Below, in pieces: positions 1-7,170 of a DNA stretch of 48,636 nucleotides. This DNA is from Eubacterium sp. (GTDB lineage: Bacteria; Bacillota; Clostridia; Lachnospirales; Lachnospiraceae): positions 1 to 48,636 of the forward strand of contig JAFUVQ010000030.1 of NCBI GenBank assembly GCA_017477505.1, given 5' to 3'. The position numbers and the translations under genes are program-made. The notes under the pieces are model-generated. The model worked only from the letters and a program-made list of their open reading frames with translations, was not told the origin of the DNA and did not search any database. The number at the start of each line of letters is the position of its first letter. Position 1 is the stretch's first letter.

Positions 1-1703
1 AAGAGGAGAAGAAAGAAGAAAAGAAAGAAGAGAAGATCGAGGAAAAGATCGAGAACAAGATCGAGAACAAGATCGAAGAGGCGCCAGCTTCAGGTAATAA
101 ATCTGAGTTTGACGGATTTGAAATTATTGATGAGATTCCGGGAGAGAACAAGGAATACGTAGATGAAGCCTTAAATCGCCAGCTTAAGCAGATAAAAGTT
201 CTGGGCATCAAGGTTGAAACTGAGATACCTAAGGATCCGGAAGATGCCAAAGATGTACGAAAAGCATCAGCTCAGTTCATAAATGATCATGATAATTACG
301 TTTATGCAAAGAGAAAGATGCTTGAAGAACTTGAAGGAATGGAAGCTAGGCTTAGAGGAGTCGAGCAGCAGGGAGATAAAAAGCCGCTCGGAGCAGAGGG
401 TACCGGAACAGAATTGTATCGTAATATGGCCAGTGCACTTGGAAAATGTATAGAGGTTCTTAAGAGTAAAGGTGAAACACCATACAGTGTTTCGAAATCG
501 CTTAGAGAATTCGGAACAGCCTGCTTTAATTACTATGATAAGCGTAGACCTAAGATCGGTAAGAAGGAAGGCGATGCCGGCATCAGATTAGATGTTGCCA
601 ATGATGGACAGACTCGTGCTTTCGAACTGGCTGAAATGTATGACGGTTACAGAAGACAATTCTCCAACAATGCGTATGTTATTTATACAGAAAGTCAGTT
701 GGCTAACGCTAAAGGCAAAACCAAACATCATTTCACCAAGGCTTGCGATTACCTTCTTGAAGAAAAATGTAAGTTTATTGAAAATACCTATAAATTAGGT
801 GTAATGGAAAGACCGAAGAGCGTAATGAAGCAGGATAGAGCGTTTGTTGAACGGAACCAGCTTGCACATGAACAGTTCCTGCTCAGGAGTAAACTGGAGA
901 GCTTCTCAAAGCTGAAGGTAAAGGCAAGTTATAATACACTTTATAGCGAGTCCATCATTCTTGATATCAAAGAGCCTACCAAGAGACAGACACCTAAGCA
1001 GTGTGCTAAAGATTATATTCTTCAGGATTATGCTAATCTGCTGGTTGATCCGGATGCTACACCTAAAATGCTCGAAGATGCCAGAAAGACGCTTGAACCA
1101 AAGATATTTGAAGCAAAGGTGAAAGAACTTTCCGAGAATCCGGTATTCAAATCACTTGTTGAAAAAAATGGAAAGATTGAATACAATACATGGGCTTCAG
1201 TAAGCAAAAATGCAGACAGGCTTATGAAAGAAAATCAGAAGAAGCTTATATTGATGGGAGCTGACAATAAGGATACCAGACTTGCAGATAAAGTTCTCCC
1301 TGCTAAGAAGAGCTTCAGTGATAATGATAAGGATTTCATGTACAACAAGCTTGGAGAGATAGTTCTTGCCCAGATATGTACTGATAATAAGCATGTAGTT
1401 CAGGGCCTTCTGACAGCTCCATCATGCAGAGAGAATTTCCTGAAAGAAACTGTTAATGCAATAAAGAAAATACCAACAGTGAGTGATATAATTGATGGAT
1501 TTGCAGAAAATGAGTTTAACCGTCCGGAGACACGGAATGATGTGCTTAATATTCTTGAAAAATCTATCAGAAACAAAACACTGAAGAATGAAGTTGTTAA
1601 TTCTATTTCAAAGAGAAGGCAGGTAAATCTGTCCAAGATCAGTAACAAGAACAAGGATATGGATAAATCTGCGAACAAAGAAGCTCAGAAAAAGAAGAAG
1701 TAA
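1..1703 (+). CDS. Large helical Lys/Glu-rich protein, 3' part only (5' truncated by window edge)
   Basis: The reading frame is open from base 3 to the TAA at 1701-1703, giving 566 residues and no start in the window. The first visible ATG at 318 is internal, because the upstream codons are uninterrupted and coherent. The N-terminal visible part is a charged EK-rich stretch with imperfect 12-bp tandem repeats (bases about 37-78). A helical region follows, and the protein ends in a Lys-rich tail (QKKKK). There is no signal peptide or membrane segment in the visible part. Around residues 130-200 it has a pattern of the type A-x-G-K-C ... C-F-N-Y-Y ... G-I-R. This resembles the C-terminal module of the 771-residue protein at 21758-24073, so the two may be paralogues (inference). 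Function unknown. A strong terminator follows. Confidence 0.75.
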   Translation, partial: EEKKEEKKEEKIEEKIENKIENKIEEAPASGNKSEFDGFEIIDEIPGENKEYVDEALNRQLKQIKVLGIKVETEIPKDPEDAKDVRKASAQFINDHDNYVYAKRKMLEELEGMEARLRGVEQQGDKKPLGAEGTGTELYRNMASALGKCIEVLKSKGETPYSVSKSLREFGTACFNYYDKRRPKIGKKEGDAGIRLDVANDGQTRAFELAEMYDGYRRQFSNNAYVIYTESQLANAKGKTKHHFTKACDYLLEEKCKFIENTYKLGVMERPKSVMKQDRAFVERNQLAHEQFLLRSKLESFSKLKVKASYNTLYSESIILDIKEPTKRQTPKQCAKDYILQDYANLLVDPDATPKMLEDARKTLEPKIFEAKVKELSENPVFKSLVEKNGKIEYNTWASVSKNADRLMKENQKKLILMGADNKDTRLADKVLPAKKSFSDNDKDFMYNKLGEIVLAQICTDNKHVVQGLLTAPSCRENFLKETVNAIKKIPTVSDIIDGFAENEFNRPETRNDVLNILEKSIRNKTLKNEVVNSISKRRQVNLSKISNKNKDMDKSANKEAQKKKK

Positions 1704-1745
1704 TAACTAAGTAAAGAACTGAAACAATTAAACAAACATTAATTT

Positions 1746-1784
1746 AACAGGCAGAAGTTATAACATTAGCTTCTGCCTGTTTGC
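1746..1784 (+). terminator. Rho-independent terminator after the first gene
   Basis: A perfect 12-bp stem, AACAGGCAGAAG at 1746-1757 and its complement at 1770-1781, with a 12-nt loop and a short T stretch. The A/T-rich left flank means it could also work on the opposite strand. Confidence 0.85.
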
Positions 1785-1858
1785 TAAAGAGGATTGACCT
1801 GTTCATGGAGATCACCACATTTGCCAAAGCGGGATTTCACCAATTTTTAAAATATGTG

Positions 1859-1887
1859 TTGACAAATTATATTTGATACAATATAAT
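1859..1887 (+). promoter_or_regulatory. Consensus housekeeping promoter for the flavodoxin gene
   Basis: TTGACA at 1859-1864 and TATAAT at 1882-1887 are separated by exactly 17 bp, an exact match to the sigma-A/sigma-70 consensus. It lies 30 bp upstream of the flavodoxin start, so strong constitutive expression is expected. Confidence 0.9.
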
Positions 1888-1916
1888 ACTTAAAAAGTAA
1901 AAGGGAGATGATGAAC

Positions 1917-2324
1917 ATGTCATTTGCAGTAAGATATTATACAAAGACCGGAAATACAAAAAGACTGGCGGAGGCTGTTGCCAGGGAACTTGGGGTTGAG
2001 GCTCTTCCTATAAGTGAGCCGGTAACTGAACCTGTTGATTATTTGTTTTTAGGAAATTCATATTACGCATTTACTATAGATCCGGAGGTCAGGGCATTTG
2101 TAGCATCTCTTGATAAGAGCAAAGTAGGAAAGATAGTCAACTTTGGAACAGCAGCCATGCTGAAGTCCACTTACAAGAAGGTAAAGGCTGAAGCAGACAA
2201 AGTCGGAATTCCGATGGATCCCAGAGAATTCCACTGCAAGGGAGAGTTCAAAGGTGCACACAAGGGAAGACCAAATGAAGATGATATAAAAGCAGCTTTA
2301 GAGTTTGTAAGACAGTTTAAGTAA
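1917..2324 (+). CDS. Flavodoxin-family protein
   Basis: A 135-residue protein with the flavodoxin N-terminal FMN-phosphate loop (YYTKTGNTKRLAE, close to T-x-T-G-N-T) and a following beta strand LFLGNSYYAF typical of the second flavin loop. It probably binds FMN and carries electrons in the cytoplasm; the partner is unknown. Three in-frame ATGs (1908, 1911, 1917) sit behind GGGAG at 1903-1907. Only the third has a normal 9-nt spacer, so 1917 was chosen. It is led by a consensus promoter and followed 19 bp later by a small Cys-rich membrane protein, probably in the same transcript. The length is typical of short flavodoxins. Confidence 0.85.
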   Translation: MSFAVRYYTKTGNTKRLAEAVARELGVEALPISEPVTEPVDYLFLGNSYYAFTIDPEVRAFVASLDKSKVGKIVNFGTAAMLKSTYKKVKAEADKVGIPMDPREFHCKGEFKGAHKGRPNEDDIKAALEFVRQFK

Positions 2325-2343
2325 GAAACGGAGGGAAACAGTT

Positions 2344-2535
2344 ATGTGTAAAAAGTGTTCAGATTGTGTTAAAGAGTGCGGTAAGAAAAACTGTGTAGGC
2401 GCTATAGTATGCGTTGCGCTTTTCAGTCTTATTCTTGGATGCCTCATTGGTGTTCATAAAAATGTGATCAAGGCATGCATTAAGAAAGAAGAGCTTCCGG
2501 AAGCTCCGGAATGGCACTTCTGGTGCAAGAAATAA
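2344..2535 (+). CDS. Small Cys-rich single-pass membrane protein
   Basis: A 63-residue protein with a GGAGGG ribosome site about 8 nt before the ATG. The N-terminal 17 residues hold four Cys in C-x2-C-x2-C-x3-C spacing plus Lys. One hydrophobic helix follows (about residues 18-36, itself containing three Cys), then a short charged tail ending WCKK. The Cys cluster could bind a metal or iron-sulfur centre, or be redox active beside the flavodoxin upstream; this is an inference from motif and neighbour. No family recognised. A strong terminator closes the two-gene unit. Confidence 0.75.
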   Translation: MCKKCSDCVKECGKKNCVGAIVCVALFSLILGCLIGVHKNVIKACIKKEELPEAPEWHFWCKK

Positions 2536-2572
2536 TAATCTCAGTGAACTTGAGATATCCTAAGATAATTGA

Positions 2573-2615
2573 CGGGCTGTATGGCGGTAGTATTACCGCT
2601 TACAGCTCGTTTTGT
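2573..2615 (+). terminator. Strong terminator after the flavodoxin unit
   Basis: The outer stem pairs 2573-2581 with 2601-2609 (one G-U pair). The inner stem GCGGTA pairs with TACCGC around a GTAT loop. TTTTGTCT follows. Confidence 0.85.
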
Positions 2616-2730
2616 CTATATATAATCTCTTTGATTTCATCATGAATCATGATAAAATTGGCACATAATTATATTACAGTTTTATAGACGATGAAAAATT
2701 CGTAATTACAGAGAGTTCGGCGATAAGATA

Positions 2731-3414
2731 ATGGACATTAAACACTATTACATAGAAAAAGGGAATGGGGAACCGCTTATTCTGCTTCATGGAAATGGAG
2801 AAAACTGCAACTATTTTCAGGGACAGATTGACGGGTTCTCCCAAATGTATCATGTATATGCAATAGACACAAGAGGACACGGAAAAACACCGAGAGGCGA
2901 CAAGCCATTTACCATACGCCAGTTTGCTGATGACCTGCTGGGTTTCATGGACGAGCACCAGATAGAAAAGGCACATTTACTTGGATTTTCGGATGGCGGA
3001 AATATAGCTATGATTTTTGCTGTTAAGTATCCGGATAGAGTAAATCGGTTGATTCTGAATGGAGCAAATCTGAATCCGGCCGGGGTGAAGCGGTCTACGC
3101 AGATTCCCATCGAAATAGGTTATAAGATTGCAAAGAGATTTGCAAAAAAAAGTGATTCTGTAAGATTGAATGCGGAAATGCTCGGTCTGATGGTAAACGA
3201 TCCTAACGTGGAACCGGAAGAACTTGCCAAAATCAAATCAAAGACTTTGGTAATTGCCGGAACAAGAGATATGATAAAAGAAGAACACACAAGACTGATA
3301 GCTTCGAGCATTCCGGGTTCAGAACTTGTTTTTCTTAATGGCAATCATTTTATAGCGAGCAAACATCCGGAAGATTTTAATAGGGCAGTATTGTTTTTTT
3401 TGGAATCGAGGTGA
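2731..3414 (+). CDS. Alpha/beta hydrolase
   Basis: A 227-residue single-domain cytoplasmic hydrolase. The oxyanion-hole strand LILLHGNGEN is near residues 16-25. The nucleophile elbow GFSDGG gives Ser87, the acid is probably Asp180 (AGTRDMI) and the base His206 (GNHF), so the Ser-Asp-His triad is complete. The short lid between residues 110 and 160 is typical of small esterase/lipase-like members; the substrate cannot be told. The ribosome site before 2731 is weak. It lies alone between a terminator and the broken YbaK gene. Confidence 0.88.
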   Translation: MDIKHYYIEKGNGEPLILLHGNGENCNYFQGQIDGFSQMYHVYAIDTRGHGKTPRGDKPFTIRQFADDLLGFMDEHQIEKAHLLGFSDGGNIAMIFAVKYPDRVNRLILNGANLNPAGVKRSTQIPIEIGYKIAKRFAKKSDSVRLNAEMLGLMVNDPNVEPEELAKIKSKTLVIAGTRDMIKEEHTRLIASSIPGSELVFLNGNHFIASKHPEDFNRAVLFFLESR

Positions 3415-3540
3415 CATCGTATGGTACCTGATTATAATCGAAATGGGGATGTTGAGGAATGGCTGTTCAGGCGGTAATATGAGAAGAGCAAGGGTGGTTC
3501 GCACACACCTATTATAATAAGAGGACAAAAAGGAGCATTA

Positions 3541-4091
3541 ATGCAAATGGAATTACATGATGGCAGACCGGAAGATTTGGAAGGAAGATTACCCAGAGAA
3601 ATACGTACATATGATTTCCTCGATAATCTCGGTATAACATACAAGCGTACAGATCATGCGCCAGCAGATAATATGGAGGCATGTAACGAGATAGATGCGG
3701 TTCTTGGTGTGATAATCTGTAAGAATCTGTTCCTGTGTAACAGGCAGAAAACGAAGTACTATCTTCTGATGATGCCGGGAGATAAGAAGTTTAAGACAAA
3801 AGAACTTTCTTCACAGATTAATTCAGCAAGGCTTTCCTTCGCGGATTCTGAGGATATGCTTAAGTATCTCGATATTGAACCGGGGCGGTAAGCATTATGG
3901 GTTTAATGAATGATAAAGATCACGCTGTACAGCTCCTTATCGATGAAGATGTTTTGAAGGACGAGAATATTGGATGTCATCCTTGTGTATGTACATCGAG
4001 CTTGAAGATGAAGACTTTGGACATAATAGAGAAGTATCTTCCCGCAACCGGGCATGATTATATAACAGTACACCTTGTAGGAGAGGACTAA
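3541..4091 (+). pseudogene. YbaK/ProX-type aminoacyl-tRNA deacylase, split by a one-base frameshift
   Basis: Two consecutive ORFs (3541-3891 and 3897-4091) together give one full-length YbaK/EbsC-like protein of the ProX type, which hydrolyses mischarged Ala/Cys-tRNA(Pro) in trans. The first ends ...DIEPGR-stop and the second begins MGLMND. The family continuation is PGAVSxMGLMND. Adding one G to the G4 run at 3882-3885 (CCGGGGCGG to CCGGGGGCGG) restores exactly PGAVSIMGLMND. The rest looks undamaged, including GCHPCVCTSSL near the C-terminus, so the lesion is recent or a homopolymer sequencing error. AAGGAG lies 5 nt before the first ATG. DUF4186 follows 11 bp later. Confidence 0.85.
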
Positions 4092-4102
4092 GAGGCTTTT
4101 AT

Positions 4103-4501
4103 ATGGACGAATTATTCAGGCGTCTTGCAGGATCAAAGTTCAGAAGCCATTTCCATCTTTCGGATAAAGATAAGAAGTATGTAAAGGAGAAATCACTTGA
4201 TACTATCAAGGCTCATGCGAAGGACATTATCGCAAAGCGGCTTGCTCCCGCGATAATACCCAATGATGGTAAGCAGACACCTACCAAGGGACACCCGGTA
4301 TTCATAGCCCAGCACGCCACAGCATGTTGCTGCAGAAGCTGTCTCAGTAAATGGCATCATATAAATCCCGGCAGAGAAATGACGGAGGCAGAGCAGATGT
4401 ACATCGTGGATGTGATCATGGCATGGATAGAAAAAGAGATGGAAGGATACAGTGGATCCGAAGAGGAGTATGATGGTCAGATGTACTTTGACTTACAATG
4501 A
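4103..4501 (+). CDS. DUF4186 family protein
   Basis: 132 residues. The protein matches the DUF4186 pattern from memory: FRSHFHLSDKDKKYV near the start, RLAPAIIPNDGKQTP and GHPVFIAQHATACCCRSC in the middle, then KWHHINPGREMT and a C-terminal helix. The dense conserved His/Cys (HATACCCRSCLSKWHH) suggests a metal site. The family has no characterised function. It is 11 bp downstream of the broken deacylase, probably co-transcribed, and ends at a strong terminator. The C-terminal 15 residues after the helix are acidic and variable. Confidence 0.8.
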   Translation: MDELFRRLAGSKFRSHFHLSDKDKKYVKEKSLDTIKAHAKDIIAKRLAPAIIPNDGKQTPTKGHPVFIAQHATACCCRSCLSKWHHINPGREMTEAEQMYIVDVIMAWIEKEMEGYSGSEEEYDGQMYFDLQ

Positions 4502-4537
4502 AGAGAGAAATAAAGAATGATAGTGAATTTTCTATTT

Positions 4538-4575
4538 GAAGCCTTCCAGAATAATATCTGGAAAGCTTCTTTTTT
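4538..4575 (+). terminator. Rho-independent terminator after DUF4186
   Basis: GAAGCCTTCCAG (4538-4549) pairs with CTGGAAAGCTTC (4558-4569) with one mismatch. A run of six T follows. Confidence 0.9.
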
Positions 4576-4596
4576 AAAAAAAGAGGGGATTTAAAA

Positions 4597-4625
4597 TTGA
4601 CATGGGAATTAGAAATATGTAAGAT
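4597..4625 (+). promoter_or_regulatory. Promoter of the Fic gene
   Basis: TTGACA at 4597-4602 and TAAGAT at 4620-4625 with a 17-bp spacer, placed after a terminator and 45 bp before the Fic start. Confidence 0.75.
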
Positions 4626-4644
4626 AATAAGCAAGATAATAAGC
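4621..4644 (+). repeat. Two perfect tandem copies of a 12-bp unit in the fic leader
   Basis: AAGATAATAAGC occurs at 4621-4632 and 4633-4644, with a third partial copy (AAGAT) following. It overlaps the -10 element and the probable transcription start, so copy number could alter the leader. It may be a regulator site or simple slippage product. Confidence 0.7.
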
Positions 4645-4669
4645 AAGATGGAAAAGAGGTAGCAGGCAT

Positions 4670-5662
4670 ATGGAGAGTTATATTCCACCTTATACAATTT
4701 CAGAAAAGATGTTGGAACAGGTCTCTTCTATATCTGAGAAAGTTGGAAAGATTACCAGTCATAGAGAACTGGAATCCAAACCGCATCTTCGTAGAAATAA
4801 TCGTATCCGTTCGATTCACTCATCACTAAAAATCGAAGCTAATTCTCTTACTTTAAACGAGGTTAGGGATGTCATAAATGGCCATTTGGTAATAGGTGAT
4901 CAGAAGGAAATCCAAGAGGTAAAGAATGCATATGCTGCTTATGAAAAAATATCTGAGATAAATCCCTCAAGCATACAACAGTTAAAAGAGATTCATGGTA
5001 TCATGACGCATCTGACTGTAGAGGAGTCAGGGGTGTTTCGTAAGGGAGATGAAGGTGTTTTCTCCGGGGATACGTGTATATTTGTTGCACCACCACCTCA
5101 TATGGTACCAATCCTTATGAAGGATTTGCTTTCATGGGTAAAAAAATATGAAGGAAAAGTGCATCCTTTAATAATGGCAGCAGTCTTTCATTATGACTTT
5201 GTGTTTATACATCCATTTGCTGATGGGAATGGGCGTATGGCAAGACTTTGGCATACTGTGTTCCTGTATCGTTGGAGAAATGTATTTGAATATATCCCAT
5301 TGGAAAGCCAGATAGAGAGATTTCAGGAACAATACTATGATTCTATCGCCAAATGTAACACGTTAGGAAATTCCGATGTCTTTATTGAATTCATGCTTGA
5401 TATGATTGATAACGTCTTAGATGATGTCATGTTACAGGTTAATAAAGCAAATGCTGAAACCACTGAATATGTAAAAAAGATGCTTGAACTGATGGAGTAT
5501 GATATTCCGTATACATCGAATGATATTATGGTCCAACTCGGATTGAAGTCTAAAGAAACGCTTCGAAAGAATTATATTAATCCGGCAATTGATTTAGGAC
5601 TGATACGTATGACGATACCTGACAAACCTAATAGCAAAAATCAAAGATATGTTAAATTGTAG
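4670..5662 (+). CDS. Fic/DOC family AMP-transferase, class II (self-inhibited)
   Basis: 330 residues. The Fic catalytic motif HPFADGNGRMAR lies at residues 181-192 with His181, Asp185 and both Arg intact, so AMP transfer from ATP to protein hydroxyls is expected. The N-terminal helix carries SSLKIEANSL (about 51-60), matching the S-x3-E inhibitory-helix motif that places an inhibitory Glu in the ATP site in class II Fic proteins. The beta-hairpin flap (FVAPPPHMVP, residues 138-147) that positions targets is present. The C-terminal 70 residues look like a winged helix (TSNDIMVQLGLKSKETLRKN). It has its own promoter and no small antitoxin gene, fitting a self-controlled stand-alone enzyme; its target is unknown. 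Confidence 0.92.
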   Translation: MESYIPPYTISEKMLEQVSSISEKVGKITSHRELESKPHLRRNNRIRSIHSSLKIEANSLTLNEVRDVINGHLVIGDQKEIQEVKNAYAAYEKISEINPSSIQQLKEIHGIMTHLTVEESGVFRKGDEGVFSGDTCIFVAPPPHMVPILMKDLLSWVKKYEGKVHPLIMAAVFHYDFVFIHPFADGNGRMARLWHTVFLYRWRNVFEYIPLESQIERFQEQYYDSIAKCNTLGNSDVFIEFMLDMIDNVLDDVMLQVNKANAETTEYVKKMLELMEYDIPYTSNDIMVQLGLKSKETLRKNYINPAIDLGLIRMTIPDKPNSKNQRYVKL

Positions 5663-5806
5663 GCTAGTGAGGACACCAAGAGGTCACGGGCCATACTACC
5701 CTGATTTCTAAAGAACTATCTGAAGGGTTAATAAACGGTCATCAGAGATCATTCGTTAGGGTGTTATTTTTTGTATTTGATCATATCGTGTAAGAGGAGA
5801 CTAGGG

Positions 5807-6160
5807 ATGAACAGCATGAAACAGGACCGGATCCTGATCAGAAATAATATCGAGAAACTGGTTTACAGCTGTTCAGAGCATATCAACAGGATTAAAAGAT
5901 TCTCCAGAGAAGAATCCATATCGGAAGATGTATTGGACAGGACAGTTTCAGAGCTGGAGGCACTTCGTGACAAGTGGGCCAAGTGCCTGGAGCGGATAGA
6001 CCGCTACGGAATGGATGATGAGGGAGAGTACTCATATCCTGCGTTGAGTTATAGCGGAAGCTATGCATTTGTCATCCTATCCGGAATCCTCAAGGATTTC
6101 AGATTTGAACTGGAACGGCTGCAGCTTCAGGATGACTATTGTGAAGATAAAACGGAGTGA
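5807..6160 (+). CDS. Helical hypothetical protein
   Basis: 117 residues from the ATG at 5807, chosen because AGGAG (5795-5799) sits 7 nt upstream; a longer frame back to 5771 has no ribosome site. The protein is charged and mostly helical (heptad-like spacing at residues 15-60 and 85-110), with a central Gly/Tyr patch. No signal peptide, membrane segment or recognised family. It stands alone between the Fic gene and an orphan fragment. Confidence 0.6.
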   Translation: MNSMKQDRILIRNNIEKLVYSCSEHINRIKRFSREESISEDVLDRTVSELEALRDKWAKCLERIDRYGMDDEGEYSYPALSYSGSYAFVILSGILKDFRFELERLQLQDDYCEDKTE

Positions 6161-6300
6161 CGGGATTCATAAATTGAGGATTACATTACAGCCAGGTGTT
6201 GATCTTTTGTTATACTTACTATGTTAATACATAATATGGATGGGTATCTGGAAAGAACACGAAATTGAAATGTTCAGTCCGTAGACCTGCCCTCTGATAA

Positions 6301-6660
6301 GTCAGTGATCGGCTGAAAGTTACAGGTAAATATAAAAGAAGTATTAGTTTTAGAGAAGTTACCAATCTCTGGAACGTGAAGAAAGTATTGGATATGGATT
6401 CTGCACAGCTTTCTGACGAGGCAAAGGCTGCGAGAGAAAATGCTATGAGTACTTTTGATACGCTTTTTACCGGAGCAAACATAAAGCTTTCTCCGGCCAA
6501 AACCTCACAGAAAAATGCAGTAAATCCGGTAAAAGCAACAAAAAAGACGCCTTCTGCTACTGTTAAAAAAGGAGCAAAAAAGACAACTTCCGGTACTGTT
6601 ACAACAACAAAGACAAATGTGAAAAAGACTACGGCATCCTTGGGTGGCAAGAGAAAGTAA
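6301..6660 (+). pseudogene. Orphan reading frame with Lys/Thr/Ala-rich tail, probably the remnant of a larger gene
   Basis: The frame is open from 6301, right after two stops (TGATAA), to the TAA at 6658-6660. The best in-frame start is GTG 6376, but it has no good ribosome site, and the codons from 6301 to 6375 also read as plausible protein. The first 50 residues look like a folded helical end. The last 50 are a low-complexity KTT/KGAKK tail ending GGKRK. Similar Lys-rich ends occur at 1703 and 36278. The simplest reading is the 3' end of a lost large gene; an intact 94-residue basic protein is the alternative. Confidence 0.4.
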
Positions 6661-7170
6661 AGGAGATAAATGGGGGTATATGATGATATCTGTATCTTCT
6701 GAGTTGTGAAGTATTATGATACTATTCATGTATCCTCCTTTCTGTTGAGGTCTGCAAAACTATCATACGATAAGAGATAAGGAGGGACAATAAATGTCTC
6801 TCCTATCTTTATCTCTAAACTCAGGCCCAAAAAACTTTAGATACCTGACTTTCTCTGGTAAATCCATATGAGGGCATTTTGCGCATGACAAGTGCATATG
6901 CATTTGATTACAATATAGGAAATGCAGTGGGACGTTTTAAACTATATCTGACCTTGGTAGTTAGAATTAAGTGATGAGCTTTGGTAATGAGATTAATTAC
7001 ATTATTTGCGATTTATGCCCATAATTAGAAGGCTGATTATGGATTTGATTGTACTGATATGCTAGAATCAGAAATAGTATCAGTTTTGACAGGCTTTTAA
7101 AAGATTTGCAATATGTATTGAACGATTAATATATTTATATGTTATATGATTACTTATGGAGAATTGTAGT
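6661..7170. other. Intergenic region of about 500 bp
   Basis: AT-rich, with no ORF above about 40 codons that has a ribosome site. It contains one imperfect hairpin (6775-6808) and a TTGACA at 7087-7092 that has only a weak -10 (CAATAT) at 17 bp. I see no RNA gene. It most likely holds the regulatory leader of the large SLH protein plus decayed sequence. Confidence 0.5.
6775..6808 (+). terminator. Possible terminator hairpin
   Basis: AGATAAGGAGGGACA pairs imperfectly with TGTCTCTCCTATCT around a short AT loop (one bulge, one G-U). The following TTTATCT is a poor T tract, so terminator function is uncertain. Confidence 0.4.

Noticed and set aside
3421-3477. 18-codon ORF between the hydrolase and the YbaK gene
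   Set aside because: No ribosome site, too short to judge, no recognisable motif.
3541-4091. Programmed -1/+1 frameshift in the YbaK gene
   Set aside because: No slippery heptamer with a downstream pseudoknot; a missing G in a G run is simpler, and no programmed shift is known in this family.
6219-6650. 143-codon antisense ORF rich in Phe and Val
   Set aside because: It is the complement of the Lys/Thr-rich low-complexity tail and has no ribosome site.
7087-7115. Promoter of the SLH gene from TTGACA at 7087
   Set aside because: The -10 at 17-18 bp (CAATAT/AATATG) matches poorly; noted in the gap description only.
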